From the NCBI GenBank assembly GCA_037043455.1, contig JAWPHD010001345.1, forward strand, positions 1-64,000: DNA of 64,000 nucleotides. The letters run 5' to 3'. The translations under genes were made by a program, and so were the position numbers. A model generated the notes under the pieces. It was not told the origin of the DNA. It searched no databases and was given only the letters and a program-made list of their open reading frames with translations. Below are positions 1-10,068 of this stretch, one piece after another; the stretch's first letter is position 1, and each line of letters begins with the position of its first letter. This DNA comes from Cyrtodaria siliqua. Its lineage: Eukaryota > Mollusca > Bivalvia > Adapedonta > Hiatellidae.

Positions 1-183
1 TATACATTACACACCCAATATGACTTGACTACACGTCAATATGGGCGAATATTGACCTACACGTCAATATGGGCGAATATTGACGTTTCCTGTTACATTG
101 AAAGTAAACGGAGCTTGTAAATGCGTATGCAATAATACCTCATATTGACGTGTAGTAAAGTCATATTGGGTGTGTAATGTATA
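1..183. repeat. Foldback MITE-like element, 42-bp inverted arms
   Basis: Bases 1-42 and 142-183 are inverted copies of one another with one mismatch; the outer ends read TATACATTACACACCC. Two tandem 28-bp units containing ACGTCAATATGGGCG occupy about 29-56 and 57-84. There is no coding potential. The form fits a non-autonomous class II element. The left end is the first base of the window, so a target duplication cannot be tested. Confidence 0.75.
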
Positions 184-1802
184 CTCGTTCGTGTCTGTTC
201 ATGTCAAAGAAAGTATGTCACCTGATGGAAACAATGTTGATTTCATTGTGGAAAAACGACAATATGTTTGTTTCAAATGAATGTTTTTGGTGAAAATTGA
301 ATGTTAAAACCTATTTTTGTTGTTCTAATTTAAAAACGTGTATGCAATAAAAAAAGTTATTATATTATATATAAATTGACCCAATACAACCAAGTCTGCT
401 GCTTTCCTCTCATGTTTGTGTTCATTGCTTCCAAAGTGTCCCATTTTGTGTATTTATGGTGACGCTATGAAGCATTTTATGTTTCTACGATGTGAAATGC
501 CATACTTTATGTTGTTTATTTGAAGGTCATACTTCTAGTAAACATTCAATGCCTCGACATTAACTATCAAGTAACTTTAATATCAGGAAGATGGCGCTGT
601 TTTCCATCTGGTCTCTTTCATAAATGTCTGAACTTTGGCTGTGACATTTCCCATTTATTAGCGTAACACATTTTGTTATTTTTTTCAAAGCGGAATAATC
701 TCAACAGCAGTACTGGTTTTAAATTGGGGTTCCGGGTGTCTGACCATAGTAGCGGTTTCAAACTGTCTCGTAGTAGTGACATGCCCAGTCAGTACACTAG
801 CCACATTTTTTTCTCATCCCCAGCGTTTTTTTCCGTTTGCTACTGTTTTGTTGCATATTATATATTTTGGTCGTAAACTGTGTATTGACCAGTCTACCCA
901 ATTGCTATATACAATTAATCAGTTGCTATATAGTATACAGTAGTGTATTTATACATACGTTAATTCGTAAAACGTATCTTGTGTAATATTTGATAATATT
1001 ATGAGGTAATGCACACGCCTTCTGTAGTAGTTACTTTTAAAATAAAAAAGACAAGCAAAATACCTAGAGGTATTTAAGAGACGTGTGTATTATGCGTCGT
1101 GTATGATTTCACTTGGGAAGACAATATCCCGATTTGTAATAGCGCTTTCGACCTAATAAGGTCTTCTTCAGTTGCAATGAAATCCTAAATTATTTGTATT
1201 ATCAGTGACAATATGTTTATTGTCTTAGTATGTTGTGAAGGAGAATACCTTATTTTGAATGTGTCAAAATATATAGGGACCGTCTAGTTCACAAATGGCA
1301 CTCGCTGTGGTACTGGTATATAGGGATATCACCTATTTTCGGCAGTTATTGGGGTATATTCCGTAATCTGCCAAGATTATATAGTACATTTAGCAGTGAG
1401 ATATACTCTTTAGCACGTATTTCGTAATATCGTGTATTACTATGAGTATATGTCTTATATACGTAGCGTGCACGACCGTGTGTTACACCGTAAGGTCGTG
1501 TGTGCACTGACATGCAGATTGATATCCGGTTCTGAGGGGATACGATGTCTATAGTACGGATCTCCAAATCCTCAGCTAGCGATTTACGTTAGTAAAGTAA
1601 GACAATCTATATGTGTCAATTATTTTGTTATTATTAATATTGTCTATTTCTTTTGGTGTCTCCCTATATACACAAGAAGTAGTGTAATATATACAGAAGA
1701 AAGGCCAGATCGGGATGAATCATATGGCGCCTTTCATTCAGCTAAAGTCAAACTCTTGTAATTTGTGTGATGTATATATAGACGAGTATACTTTAAGTAT
1801 TT
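184..1802. other. AT-rich stretch without recognisable gene
   Basis: No open frame here resembles a protein. The only structured segment is about 1128-1185: on the minus strand it reads CTGAAGA, a GACC/GGTC stem, then GAAAGCGC, a wording common near the ends of some retroelements and reminiscent of a hammerhead core (see findings). The rest is unremarkable. Confidence 0.5.
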
Positions 1803-2480
1803 AGGGGTAAGACCAGCTCGGGTTGATACCGTCTAAATTGTCTTACAGTTAATGTTTATGAGTGTATGTATTGGAGAATACACACAAAGGCACTCTACGA
1901 CGTGATGCCGTTAAGAGTCTGGTTGAGTCCAGAAATAAGATCAGATCGGGTGATACCGTCTAGATTGTCTTATTCAGCCTTCAATTTTGACCAAAGAGAA
2001 CATAGAGTATTCAGGGGTAAGACCAGGTCTAATATTCATCAAACTTTTGAGCACAAGAATCAGACTCAAAATCTCTTCTTTTTTTTTAAATTCCAAATAA
2101 AAACAATTTTACGAGCGAATTCTTATATTTACTTACAGAAACGAGTAGTTTTAAAGGTAATTTAACAGAAATGTTTGAAAATCACAATTCTTACCCATAC
2201 TTTTGTGTTGATAGTGTTTGTAAAATAATGAGATTTTGAGTCTGAGCCTAATGCTTGTGCTCAAAAATTTGATGAATTTAGGCCCAGACCGGGTTGATAC
2301 CGTCTGTATTGTATTACAGTTAATGTTTATGAGTGTATGTATTGAAGAATACACTCAAAGGCACTCTCCGGCTTAATGCCGTTAAGAGTGGTTAAATCCA
2401 GAATTAAGATCAAATCGGGTTGATACCGTCTAGTTCCGTCTTAAAAAGCCTTCAATTCAACCAAAGAAAACAGATAATGA
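1803..2480. repeat. Tandem ~215-bp repeat, two copies, second interrupted
   Basis: A unit starting GGGGTAAGACCAG and continuing GGGTTGATACCGTCT, AATGTTTATGAGTGTATG and TGCCGTTAAGAG runs from about 1803 to 2014, restarts at about 2015, is broken at about 2027 and resumes at about 2285 to 2480. The break is filled by a separate foldback element. No coding signal. Confidence 0.7.
2026..2290. mobile_element. Foldback element inserted in the 215-bp repeat
   Basis: About 2030-2082 (ATTCATCAAACTTTTGAGC, then AGACTCAAAATCTC) and about 2230-2285 (GAGATTTTGAGTCT, then TGCTCAAAAATTTGATG) are imperfect inverted copies. The 2083-2229 loop is AT-rich. The element interrupts the second copy of the 215-bp tandem unit, so the uninterrupted first copy gives the empty-site sequence. 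Confidence 0.6.
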
Positions 2481-2579
2481 TCGAGTTATACAATATTTTC
2501 AGAGCTGAAAATGTACGTGTAACTCAGTCGATGTATAGACAGCGATTGCTAGCTTGGTAAAGTCTCTATATAAATTAGA

Positions 2580-3440
2580 TCTCCAGTTTTAAACTATGGA
2601 TGTGAAGTGTGGGGATTTATGCAAGATATATCAATTGAAGGAGTGCATTTACAGTTTTGTAAACACATTTTGGGTGTTAAGAAGACAACTCAAAATGATT
2701 TCATATATCAGAACGTCTTATACTACAAGAAGATATTTTATAATAATTAAATATTGGTTAAAAATCATGAGAGTACATGAACGTTAATATGTGAAAATTG
2801 TTTATAACATGCTGCTTAATGACTCTGAAACATATCCTCAGAAAATAAACTGGGTTTCCCAGTTGAAACACTTGTTGTCCTCGCTTGGGTTTTATGATGC
2901 ATGGTTACAACAAAGTATTGGTAACGATAATATTTTTCTTGCAATATTAAAGCAAAGGTTAAATGACAATTTGTTCAGAATTGGCATAGTCGATTAGAAA
3001 ATTCCACTAGAGCAGTTTTTTTATACAAACATTGCAAAGTTCCAGTTTCAACCATATCTAGAAAATATAAATGTTTTCAAAATGTGTTAAGCACTAACTA
3101 AATTACGAGTGTCATCTCATAGACTGCAAATTGAAGCCAGTAGGTGGGTTAAACCAAACAGAATTCCTGTAAACGATAGAATATGTGTATTTTGTAATAA
3201 ACTTGAAGATGAATTCCATTTTGTGTTGGAATGCCAAACATACATAATGTTTATAGGGAAGCAATATATTCCTAAATATTTTTTATAAGAGACCAAATAT
3301 GATCAAGTTTCTGGAATTATTAAACTCACAAAATAAGATATATATTCGCAAACTGTGTACCTTTGTTTTATATATTTGCAAACTCTGTATCTTTGTTTTA
3401 AAAGCATGTAAGTTACGAAACGAAACACTATACAGAATGT
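2580..3440 (+). pseudogene. Non-LTR retrotransposon ORF2, C-terminal remnant
   Basis: Stitched across frames, this encodes the end of a retrotransposon polyprotein downstream of the reverse transcriptase. An early frame reads LNYGCEVWGFM, a usual post-RT motif; then WVSQLKHLLSSLGFYDAWL (about 2850-2905) and SSHRLQIEA (about 3111). Near 3175-3240 comes a C-x2-C-x7-H-x4-C zinc knuckle (RICVFCNKLEDEFHF) as in zf-RVT-like domains. At least three frame changes and several stops interrupt it. No RT catalytic motifs remain, so this is a 5'-truncated dead copy. The minisatellite begins about 150 bp downstream. Confidence 0.8.
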
Positions 3441-3590
3441 AGCTATTTCTAAATATAATGTATGTAATATGTCATGGTTGTAAACATATATGTCATGGTT
3501 GTAAACTTATTAATCAATATGATAACAAGCATATTGACCATTTTAATTAGAAACTTTTTTGATGAAGAATGCAAGCACATTGGTAATACG

Positions 3591-5220
3591 GACCGTCAGT
3601 AAAGTGTTTTCATTTACTGGGACTGCGTGTCTTGTAGTTTGACTGTCAGTGAAGTGTTTTCATTTACTGGGACTGCGTGTCTTGTAGTTTGACTGTCAGT
3701 GAAGTGTTTTCATTTACTGGGACTGCGTGTCTTGTAGTTTGACTGTCAGTGAAGTGTTTCCATTTACTGGGACTGCGTGTCTTGTAGTTTGACTGTCAGT
3801 GAAGTGTTTCCATTTACTGGGACTGCGTGTCTTGTAGTTTGACTGTCAGTGAAGTGTTTCCATTTACTGGGACTGCGTGTCTTGTAGTTTGACTGTCAGT
3901 GAAGTGTTTCCATTTACTGGGACTGCGTGTCTTGTAGTTTGACTGTCAGTGAAGTGTTTCCATTTACTGGGACTGCGTGTCTTGTAGTTTGACTGTCAGT
4001 GAAGTGTTTCCATTTACTGGGACTGCGTGTCTTGTAGTTTGACTGTCAGTGAAGTGTTTCCATTTACTGGGACTGCGTGTCTTGTAGTTTGACTGTCAGT
4101 GAAGTGTTTTCATTTACTGGGACTGCGTGTCTTGTAGTTTGACTGTCAGTGAAGTGTTTCCATTTACTGGGACTGCGTGTCTTGTAGTTTGACTGTCAGT
4201 GAAGTGTTTTCATTTACTGGGACTGCGTGTCTTGTAGTTTGACTGTCAGTGAAGTGTTTTCATTTACTGGGACTGCGTGTCTTGTAGTTTGACTGTCAGT
4301 GAAGTGTTTTCATTTACTGGGACTGCGTGTCTTGTAGTTTGACTGTCAGTGAAGTGTTTCCATTTACTGGGACTGCGTGTCTTGTAGTTTGACTGTCAGT
4401 GAAGTGTTTCCATTTACTGGGACTGCGTGTCTTGTAGTTTGACTGTCAGTGAAGTGTTTCCATTTACTGGGACTGCGTGTCTTGTAGTTTGACTGTCAGT
4501 GAAGTGTTTCCATTTACTGGGACTGCGTGTCTTGTAGTTTGACTGTCAGTGAAGTGTTTTCATTTACTGGGACTGCGTGTCTTGTAGTTTGACTGTCAGT
4601 GAAGTGTTTTCATTTACTGGGACTGCGTGTCTTGTAGTTTGACTGTCAGTGAAGTGTTTCCATTTACTGGGACTGCGTGTCTTGTAGTTTGACTGTCAGT
4701 GAAGTGTTTCCATTTACTGGGACTGCGTGTCTTGTAGTTTGACTGTCAGTGAAGTGTTTCCATTTACTGGGACTGCGTGTCTTGTAGTTTGACTGTCAGT
4801 GAAGTGTTTTCATTTACTGGGACTGCGTGTCTTGTAGTTTGACTGTCAGTGAAGTGTTTCCATTTACTGGGACTGCGTGTCTTGTAGTTTGACTGTCAGT
4901 GAAGTGTTTCCATTTACTGGGACTGCGTGTCTTGTAGTTTGACTGTCAGTGAAGTGTTTCCATTTACTGGGACTGCGTGTCTTGTAGTTTGACTGTCAGT
5001 GAAGTGTTTTCATTTACTGGGACTGCGTGTCTTGTAGTTTGACTGTCAGTGAAGTGTTTTCATTTACTGGGACTGCGTGTCTTGTAGTTTGACTGTCAGT
5101 GAAGTGTTTTCATTTACTGGGACTGCGTGTCTTGTAGTTTGACTGTCAGTGAAGTGTTTTCATTTACTGGGATTGCGTGTCTTGTAGTTTGACTGTCAGT
5201 GAAGTGTTTTCATTTACTGG
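3591..5220. repeat. 50-bp minisatellite, 33 units
   Basis: A 50-bp unit (GACTGTCAGTGAAGTG, C/T-variable base 20, CATTTACTGGGACTGCG, TGTCTTGTAGTTT) repeats with perfect 50-bp register from 3591; the last copy stops after base 30. Variation is almost confined to unit base 20. From unit 1 to 33 it reads TTTCCCCCCCTCTTT then CCCCTTCCCTCCCTTTTT. Unit 1 has two extra changes and unit 32 has one (GATTGCG). No reading frame is carried. The block pattern of T and C units shows that it grew by copying multi-unit blocks. Confidence 0.97.
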
Positions 5221-5715
5221 GTTAATACTTGTCTTCACTCAACAACGGGTATCTATGTCATTGTTTATTTAAAGTCTGTGGTAAACAAACTAAGTTAAAG
5301 TAATCGCCAATTAAATTGCAACTATTAATAACTATAAAAAATCCGTGGTGGATTAATAGACATTTATATCTATACTAATATTTACATTATATGATATATG
5401 TTTATCATACGGATAACAAGCTGTTTTATTTGACTCATGTGATATAATACATGTGTTAAGGAAATTGTGATGAATTGTAATTTATATATGCAAGGAAGTG
5501 TTATATAAACGCCTTCTCATTGTATCAGCTCAGTTTAGATAAACTGCATATTTGGACATGTATTGTTTGTAATACCTACACTGTTGCCATGCTTTGTAAT
5601 TGTATTTTGTATCCTCATGGGCTTATTGGAAACTATTGGAAATTGGAAATAAAGATCTATCTATAGACTATTGTGCCGCATTCTGTATTAAGTAGCTAGA
5701 CGTGGGTCCAATTGA
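5221..5715 (+). mobile_element. Possible 3' UTR and tail of a non-LTR retrotransposon
   Basis: After the minisatellite the sequence is AT-rich and ends with AATAAAGATCTATCTATAG at about 5648-5667: a polyadenylation-like AATAAA followed by a TCTA-repeat tail, as at the 3' ends of several non-LTR elements. The retrotransposon remnant at 2580-3440 lies just upstream of the minisatellite, so this could be its own tail, with the array expanded inside the 3' UTR. That link is inference. Confidence 0.35.
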
Positions 5716-5900
5716 GTCTCTTCTTACCTTCGGCGTTTAATTAATGTCTCGAGTGAGCAGAGTAATTCGGTTACGCTCGCTCCTATACATCAAGTGTCTG
5801 AGCGAGCGCAACCGAATTAGACATCAAGTGTCTATGAGCGAGCGTAACCGAATTACTCTGATCACTCGAAACATTAATTAAATGCCGAAGGTGAGAAATT
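5716..5900. repeat. Foldback element with ~70-bp arms
   Basis: Arms at about 5722-5786 and 5832-5897 are inverted copies (CTTACCTTCGGC against GCCGAAGGTGAG; GAGTAATTCGGTTACGCTCGCT against AGCGAGCGTAACCGAATTA in short overlapping pieces). A third partial copy of the GAGCGAGCG-ACCGAATTA motif lies at 5799-5819 in the loop. No coding. Probably a MITE or a stalled palindrome. Confidence 0.7.
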
Positions 5901-6690
5901 CTCATGACCATTCAAATGTCATTAGGACATGTTGATCCAATTATTGGCGGTCAGAGGATTAAAATTAGAAAAACATTGTCCAGTTGTATGTACTTATTTG
6001 TTCAACACAAAGTAGAGAATCAACACCTGAATAATTTACATACTAGTAGCATATACGATTTGCATTGTGTTATATTATACGATAGTCTCTTCTATGTTAT
6101 ATTTTATTATGACTATTTCTTATCTTGTCCATTGTCCTTGTTTTTCTCATGAGCCGGAATAATGCGTCTATGACCTTACTATTCCAGATATTATTATTTT
6201 CTGAGCTTCGCCTTTTAACCAACATAATTTATTTTTATGTGTTTGATATCGAGTATGTTAACTACTGCAACTTTTAACCGTACCTTTACTCTTGAATGTC
6301 TGTTTATGAGATAAGTGTATTACGTCTATAATGACGATTTTCAATTGATTATCGCTAAATCAGTGATCGCTCGTTTTGCATTTAAATATCCGCTTTTACA
6401 ACATGCATACTTATTGAACATGTCTTAACTGTTATTTCATTCTATGTAATCAAAATATACTTAATGAGGATAGCATATGACTTCGTAATTATTTAACATG
6501 TCTTATGTTTAGCTCATTCTATGTCTATTTGGTATGATAATGTAAATATTTAAAAAGAACAAACACAGTGTATGCCAAAAACGTCGCACTTATTTGTTTT
6601 AGCAAAACAGAGAGAAGTATTTGCTAAGACTCATTTTAAAATCAACGTGTTCATATAGACATACAATTATCACTGTGTTATCTATTTTAG
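5901..6690. other. AT-rich stretch, intron-like
   Basis: No repeat or gene recognised. It ends in a good 3' splice-acceptor context (TTATCTATTTTAG at 6678-6690) directly before the RBM42-like exon remnant, so its 3' end may once have been intron. I did not find an upstream RRM exon here. Confidence 0.35.
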
Positions 6691-6800
6691 GTAAATACGT
6701 CGGCAATAGACCCATCAACTCAGAAAAAGCAATTGGAGAGACAGAAATATCGAAGTGGTTAAGAAGAAGACAAGAGAAGAAACGCCTATGACTCAAGTGA
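6691..6800 (+). pseudogene. Terminal exon remnant resembling RBM42 (RRM C-terminus)
   Basis: RBM42 is an RNA-binding protein with one C-terminal RRM. From 6691 the exon reads, in phase with an upstream G, GKYVGNRPI; after a one-base loss the next frame gives LRKSNWRDRNIEVVKKK; after another shift QEKKRL, then a stop, L, K and a second stop. Animal RBM42 ends with the pattern GKYVGxRPIKLRKSxWxxRNxxVVxKKxxEKKxLGL(R/K), which the three frames reproduce. A splice-acceptor AG at 6689-6690 precedes it, so a duplicated gene fragment is more likely than a processed copy. The final Gly codon appears mutated GGA to TGA. The family call is from memory. The two shifts could be sequencing indels in a live gene. 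Confidence 0.55.
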
Positions 6801-7648
6801 CATGGTCATAAGACGTCCAGTGCGAGGAAATAATATCAATGACGAGTGTAGTGTTTGCCCAGATTTTGACAGTCTCAGTGAAATGGCAATGAAAACGCTG
6901 TCGATGCTAGCTTAATGTGCATAACACTGGGTTTAACAATATCGCTACGCTAGGCCGTTAGCACGAAGTATTATCATCGGTTTATGCTTAAGATATGCTG
7001 CGGTGGTTGTTCGCCTGCCCCAAAGCACGACTTTTCATATATTGGAATAATTAATAATTTAGTATATTGTTTCGAAACTTTGCAGAACGATACCTGGGAT
7101 TCGTTTTGGTTGTTTTTTGATATTATTAAATTTAGTATCACACTATTTGAAATGGGAAAATAAGGACTATCCGATTTCGGATTTACGTCAACTTTACGCT
7201 GAATATGTCTTAAAATAGCTTAAAGTCTAAGTGATGTTAATTGCATGAAGTAGTCAGCGTTTTCGAAAAAGACTGTTAGAAGTGGTTATTAGTTTATTTA
7301 AATGTTATAAAATTGCTGTCTTTATTCATAATTAATCGTTTTTGAAGCAAATTCAAAACCGGAAGTAACCTAAATTAACCTAAATTACAACCTGCAACCA
7401 CGAGGTTCTGATAATTTTATTGTGATTATCGAATCATTTTGCGTAAGTGAAATTATTTTCTCATCATTTTCTATTTAAAATCTCGATAAAATTGATGGAG
7501 GCACGTTTAATTCAACTTTACAATAAAAAATATAAATAAATTGTTTTCACATTGATGACGTAATATTTTGACAGGTCTGGTACGCATGGTTGAATTCTTG
7601 AATTAGACCCTTATCGCGCTAGGTAATTAACACCTCTGCTCCTCTAAT
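6801..7648. other. No recognisable feature
   Basis: A short frame at about 6802-6915 could encode a Cys-containing 37-residue peptide (start MVIRRPVRG), but nothing supports it as a gene. The remainder is AT-rich unique-looking sequence. Confidence 0.4.
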
Positions 7649-8806
7649 CCTTATGAAAACACTCCAGTCAGAGCTAAGAAGGTATGTTTATCAGGAGTTT
7701 ATGCCTCGAGGCGTTTTTTGGTCAGATATGTCATTAATTAACACTTGGAAAATGATTGTTTTGACTCACTTTTAAGGGATCGCTGCACGGTTTTAAAGGG
7801 TCGCGATTAGACCAAGGGATCGCGGCAAGTTAAGAGATCGCGGTGCGCTATGCCATAAATGGGCTGGGAATAATATTAAAAAGATACCAACTGGTCTCAT
7901 CTTGACATTTTCGATGCAAACAGATGATTTATAATTCGATGGAATAAAACGTATACATTAAATATGTTATGCTTGAGTGCCATACATTATATTTGTCCCA
8001 ACTGTGCCACAGGTTATTGGAACATTCATATCGGACCAGTAACAGCGGAGTTATGGCCCTTGATTTAGTTCAAAATGATATATTTTGCCTCTTTAAGATT
8101 TTTCATCCGATCTTTACCAAACTTTATCAGATGTTAATGTCGTTGCAAGCTCAAACAAGTTTGAAAACCAGCCATATCGGACCAGTAACAGCGAGTTATG
8201 GCCCTTGATTTAGTTAAAAATGCTAATTTTGCCTCATTAAGACGATAGGGGCTTCATTGTTCATCCGATCTTTACAAAACTTTATCAGATTGTTAATATC
8301 AATGAAAGCTCGGACAAGTTGGAAAAACCAGCCATATCGGACCAGTAACAGCGGAGTTATGGCCCTTGATTTAGATAAAAATGCTATATTTTGCATCGTT
8401 AAGATGATAGGGGCTTCATTGTTCATCCGATCCTTATGAAAACACTCCAGTCAGGAGCTAAGAAGGTATGTTTGTCAGAGTTTATGCCTCGAGGAGTTTT
8501 TTGGTCAGATATGTCATTAATTAATACTTGGAAAATGAATGTTTTGATTCACTTTTAAGGGATCGCGGCACGGTTTTAAAGGGTTGTGATTAGACCAAGG
8601 GATCGCGGCAAGATAAGAGATCGCGGTGCCGCTGTGCCATAAATGGCTGGGGAATAATATTAAAAAGATACCAACTGGTCTCATCTTGACATTTTCGATG
8701 TAAACAGATGATTTATAAATCGATGGAATAAAACGTATACATTAAATATGTCATGCTGAGTGTCGACATTATATTTGTCCCAACTATGCCACAGGTTATT
8801 GGAACA
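7649..8806. repeat. 378-bp segmental duplication flanking a bivalve-repeat block
   Basis: 7649-8026 and 8430-8806 are direct copies (both start CCTTATGAAAACACTCCAG and end TTATTGGAACAT) that differ at scattered bases. Each contains GGGATCGCGGCA-type motifs in tandem. Between them lies 8027-8429, about two and a half units of the ~162-bp bivalve repeat. No coding content. Confidence 0.85.
8027..8429. repeat. ~162-bp bivalve repeat, ~2.5 units
   Basis: Units carry TATCGGACCAGTAACAGC, GTTATGGCCCTTGATTTAG, TTAAGACGATAGGGGC and TCCGATCTTTACCAAAC in that order. The same unit makes the core array of the nested element at 10160-11580. Frames running through the unit stay open on both strands only because it lacks stops; they are not genes. 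Confidence 0.85.
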
Positions 8807-8939
8807 TGGTTTGAACCTAATTAGATTAGAGAATTCTTTTGATGGGATGTAGTTTTGTTTACACTGTCTTGTCTATTTGGGCGCTGAAGACAGGATAATA
8901 GCGAGGATTGTGCGCATTAAAATCGATTCATTCTAACCA

Positions 8940-9128
8940 GTAGGCCTTATTGCCTTATTTACCAAACTTTACCAAATTGTTAAATGTCAATGATAGTTGA
9001 AAACCAGCCAGATCGGACCAGTATCAGCGGTGTTGTGCCCTTGATTTTGCCTCGTTAAGACGATAGGGCCTTCATTTTTCACCCCGATCTTTACCAAACT
9101 TTACCAGATTTTTTCTTTTTTCTTTTAT
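8940..9128. repeat. Single diverged ~162-bp unit
   Basis: One degenerate copy of the GGACCAGTA-CAGCGG unit ends in a T-rich stretch just before the 5' end of the next element. The flanking 8807-8939 has no recognisable feature. Confidence 0.6.
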
Positions 9129-10039
9129 TATTTTTAAAGTTTTTAACTCTACTGATCTGAGATTAGCAGGCTTATGCCGTGGTGCGGTGTCCGTCGTCCG
9201 TCTGTCTGTCCGTCCGTAAACTTTTTTTTTTGTAGCGACTACTCCTCTGAAACTACTGAATGGATTTTCATGAAACTTACAGAAAAGTCGCCCATGAAGT
9301 CTAGTTGATCCTAGCAAAATTCATGTTGATGTGAAATCCAAGATGGCCGCCAAATCTAAAAATAGATTTTTAAAAAACAGGTTTGTAATGACTACTCCTT
9401 GAAACAACACTAAGTGGTGTTGATATGGGACTTTTTCTAAAATGATCAGCATGACAAGATGTTGGTCCTTGTCGAAATTGTTTTGATTCGACGTTAAACA
9501 TGGCTGCCAGTGGCCATCTTTGTCTACATAGAGTTATTTAGTAAAAACTTGTAGCGATACTGCTCTGAAACTACTCGACGGATTTCCATGAAACTTCACA
9601 GGAATGTTGCTCTTGATGTCTAAATAGATTCCTAGCAACATTCAGGTTGGTCGGAAATTCAAGATGGCCACCACAGCTAAAAATAGATTTTCAAAAAACA
9701 GGTTTGTAGCAAGTACTTCTTGAAAGCTATAAGTGATATTGATATGGGAATTTTTCCTAAAATGATCAGTATGGAATGATGTTGATCCTCGTCGAAAATA
9801 TTTTGATGCGACGTTAAACATGGCCGATAGCAGCCATCTTTGTTTACATAGAGTTATATAATGAAAACTTGCAGCGACTACTCCTCTGAAACTACTTGAC
9901 AGATTGTCATGAACTTCACAGGAATGGTGCTCTTGATCAATGGCTCTTGATGTCTAATTGATCCTAGCAAAATTCCGGTCGGCCAGAAATTCAAGATGGG
10001 CCGCCACGGCTAAAATAAAATTTTTCAAAAAACAAGTTT
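9129..10039 (+). mobile_element. Helentron/pearl-like repeat element, left part
   Basis: It begins near TTTTTAACTCTACTGATC with a GTCCGTC-rich segment (9188-9220) and continues as a ~315-bp alternating array: GACTACTCCTCTGAAACTAC, TTCATGAAACTTCAC, GCTCTTGATGTCTA, GATGGCCGCCA and the sister half starting CTACTTCTTGAAA (starts near 9235, 9552 and 9876). It is cut at 10039 by the large transposon and resumes at 25451, where the same phase of the array continues. Non-coding; the class is inferred from termini shared with 10069-11843. Confidence 0.7.
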
Positions 10040-10068
10040 CACTGCGGGGAATCGACTGAAGTCACGTG

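Noticed and set aside
3591..5220. CRISPR-like array
   Set aside because: Units are contiguous 50-bp copies with no unique spacers, in a eukaryotic transposon-rich setting.
5904..6152. 82-codon plus-strand frame
   Set aside because: Tyr/Leu/Phe-rich composition of AT-rich DNA; no motif, no splice context.
10040..10068. CACTA-type (EnSpm) transposon end
   Set aside because: The ends start CACTG, but the flanking duplication is 5 bp, not the 2-4 bp usual for that group; superfamily left open.
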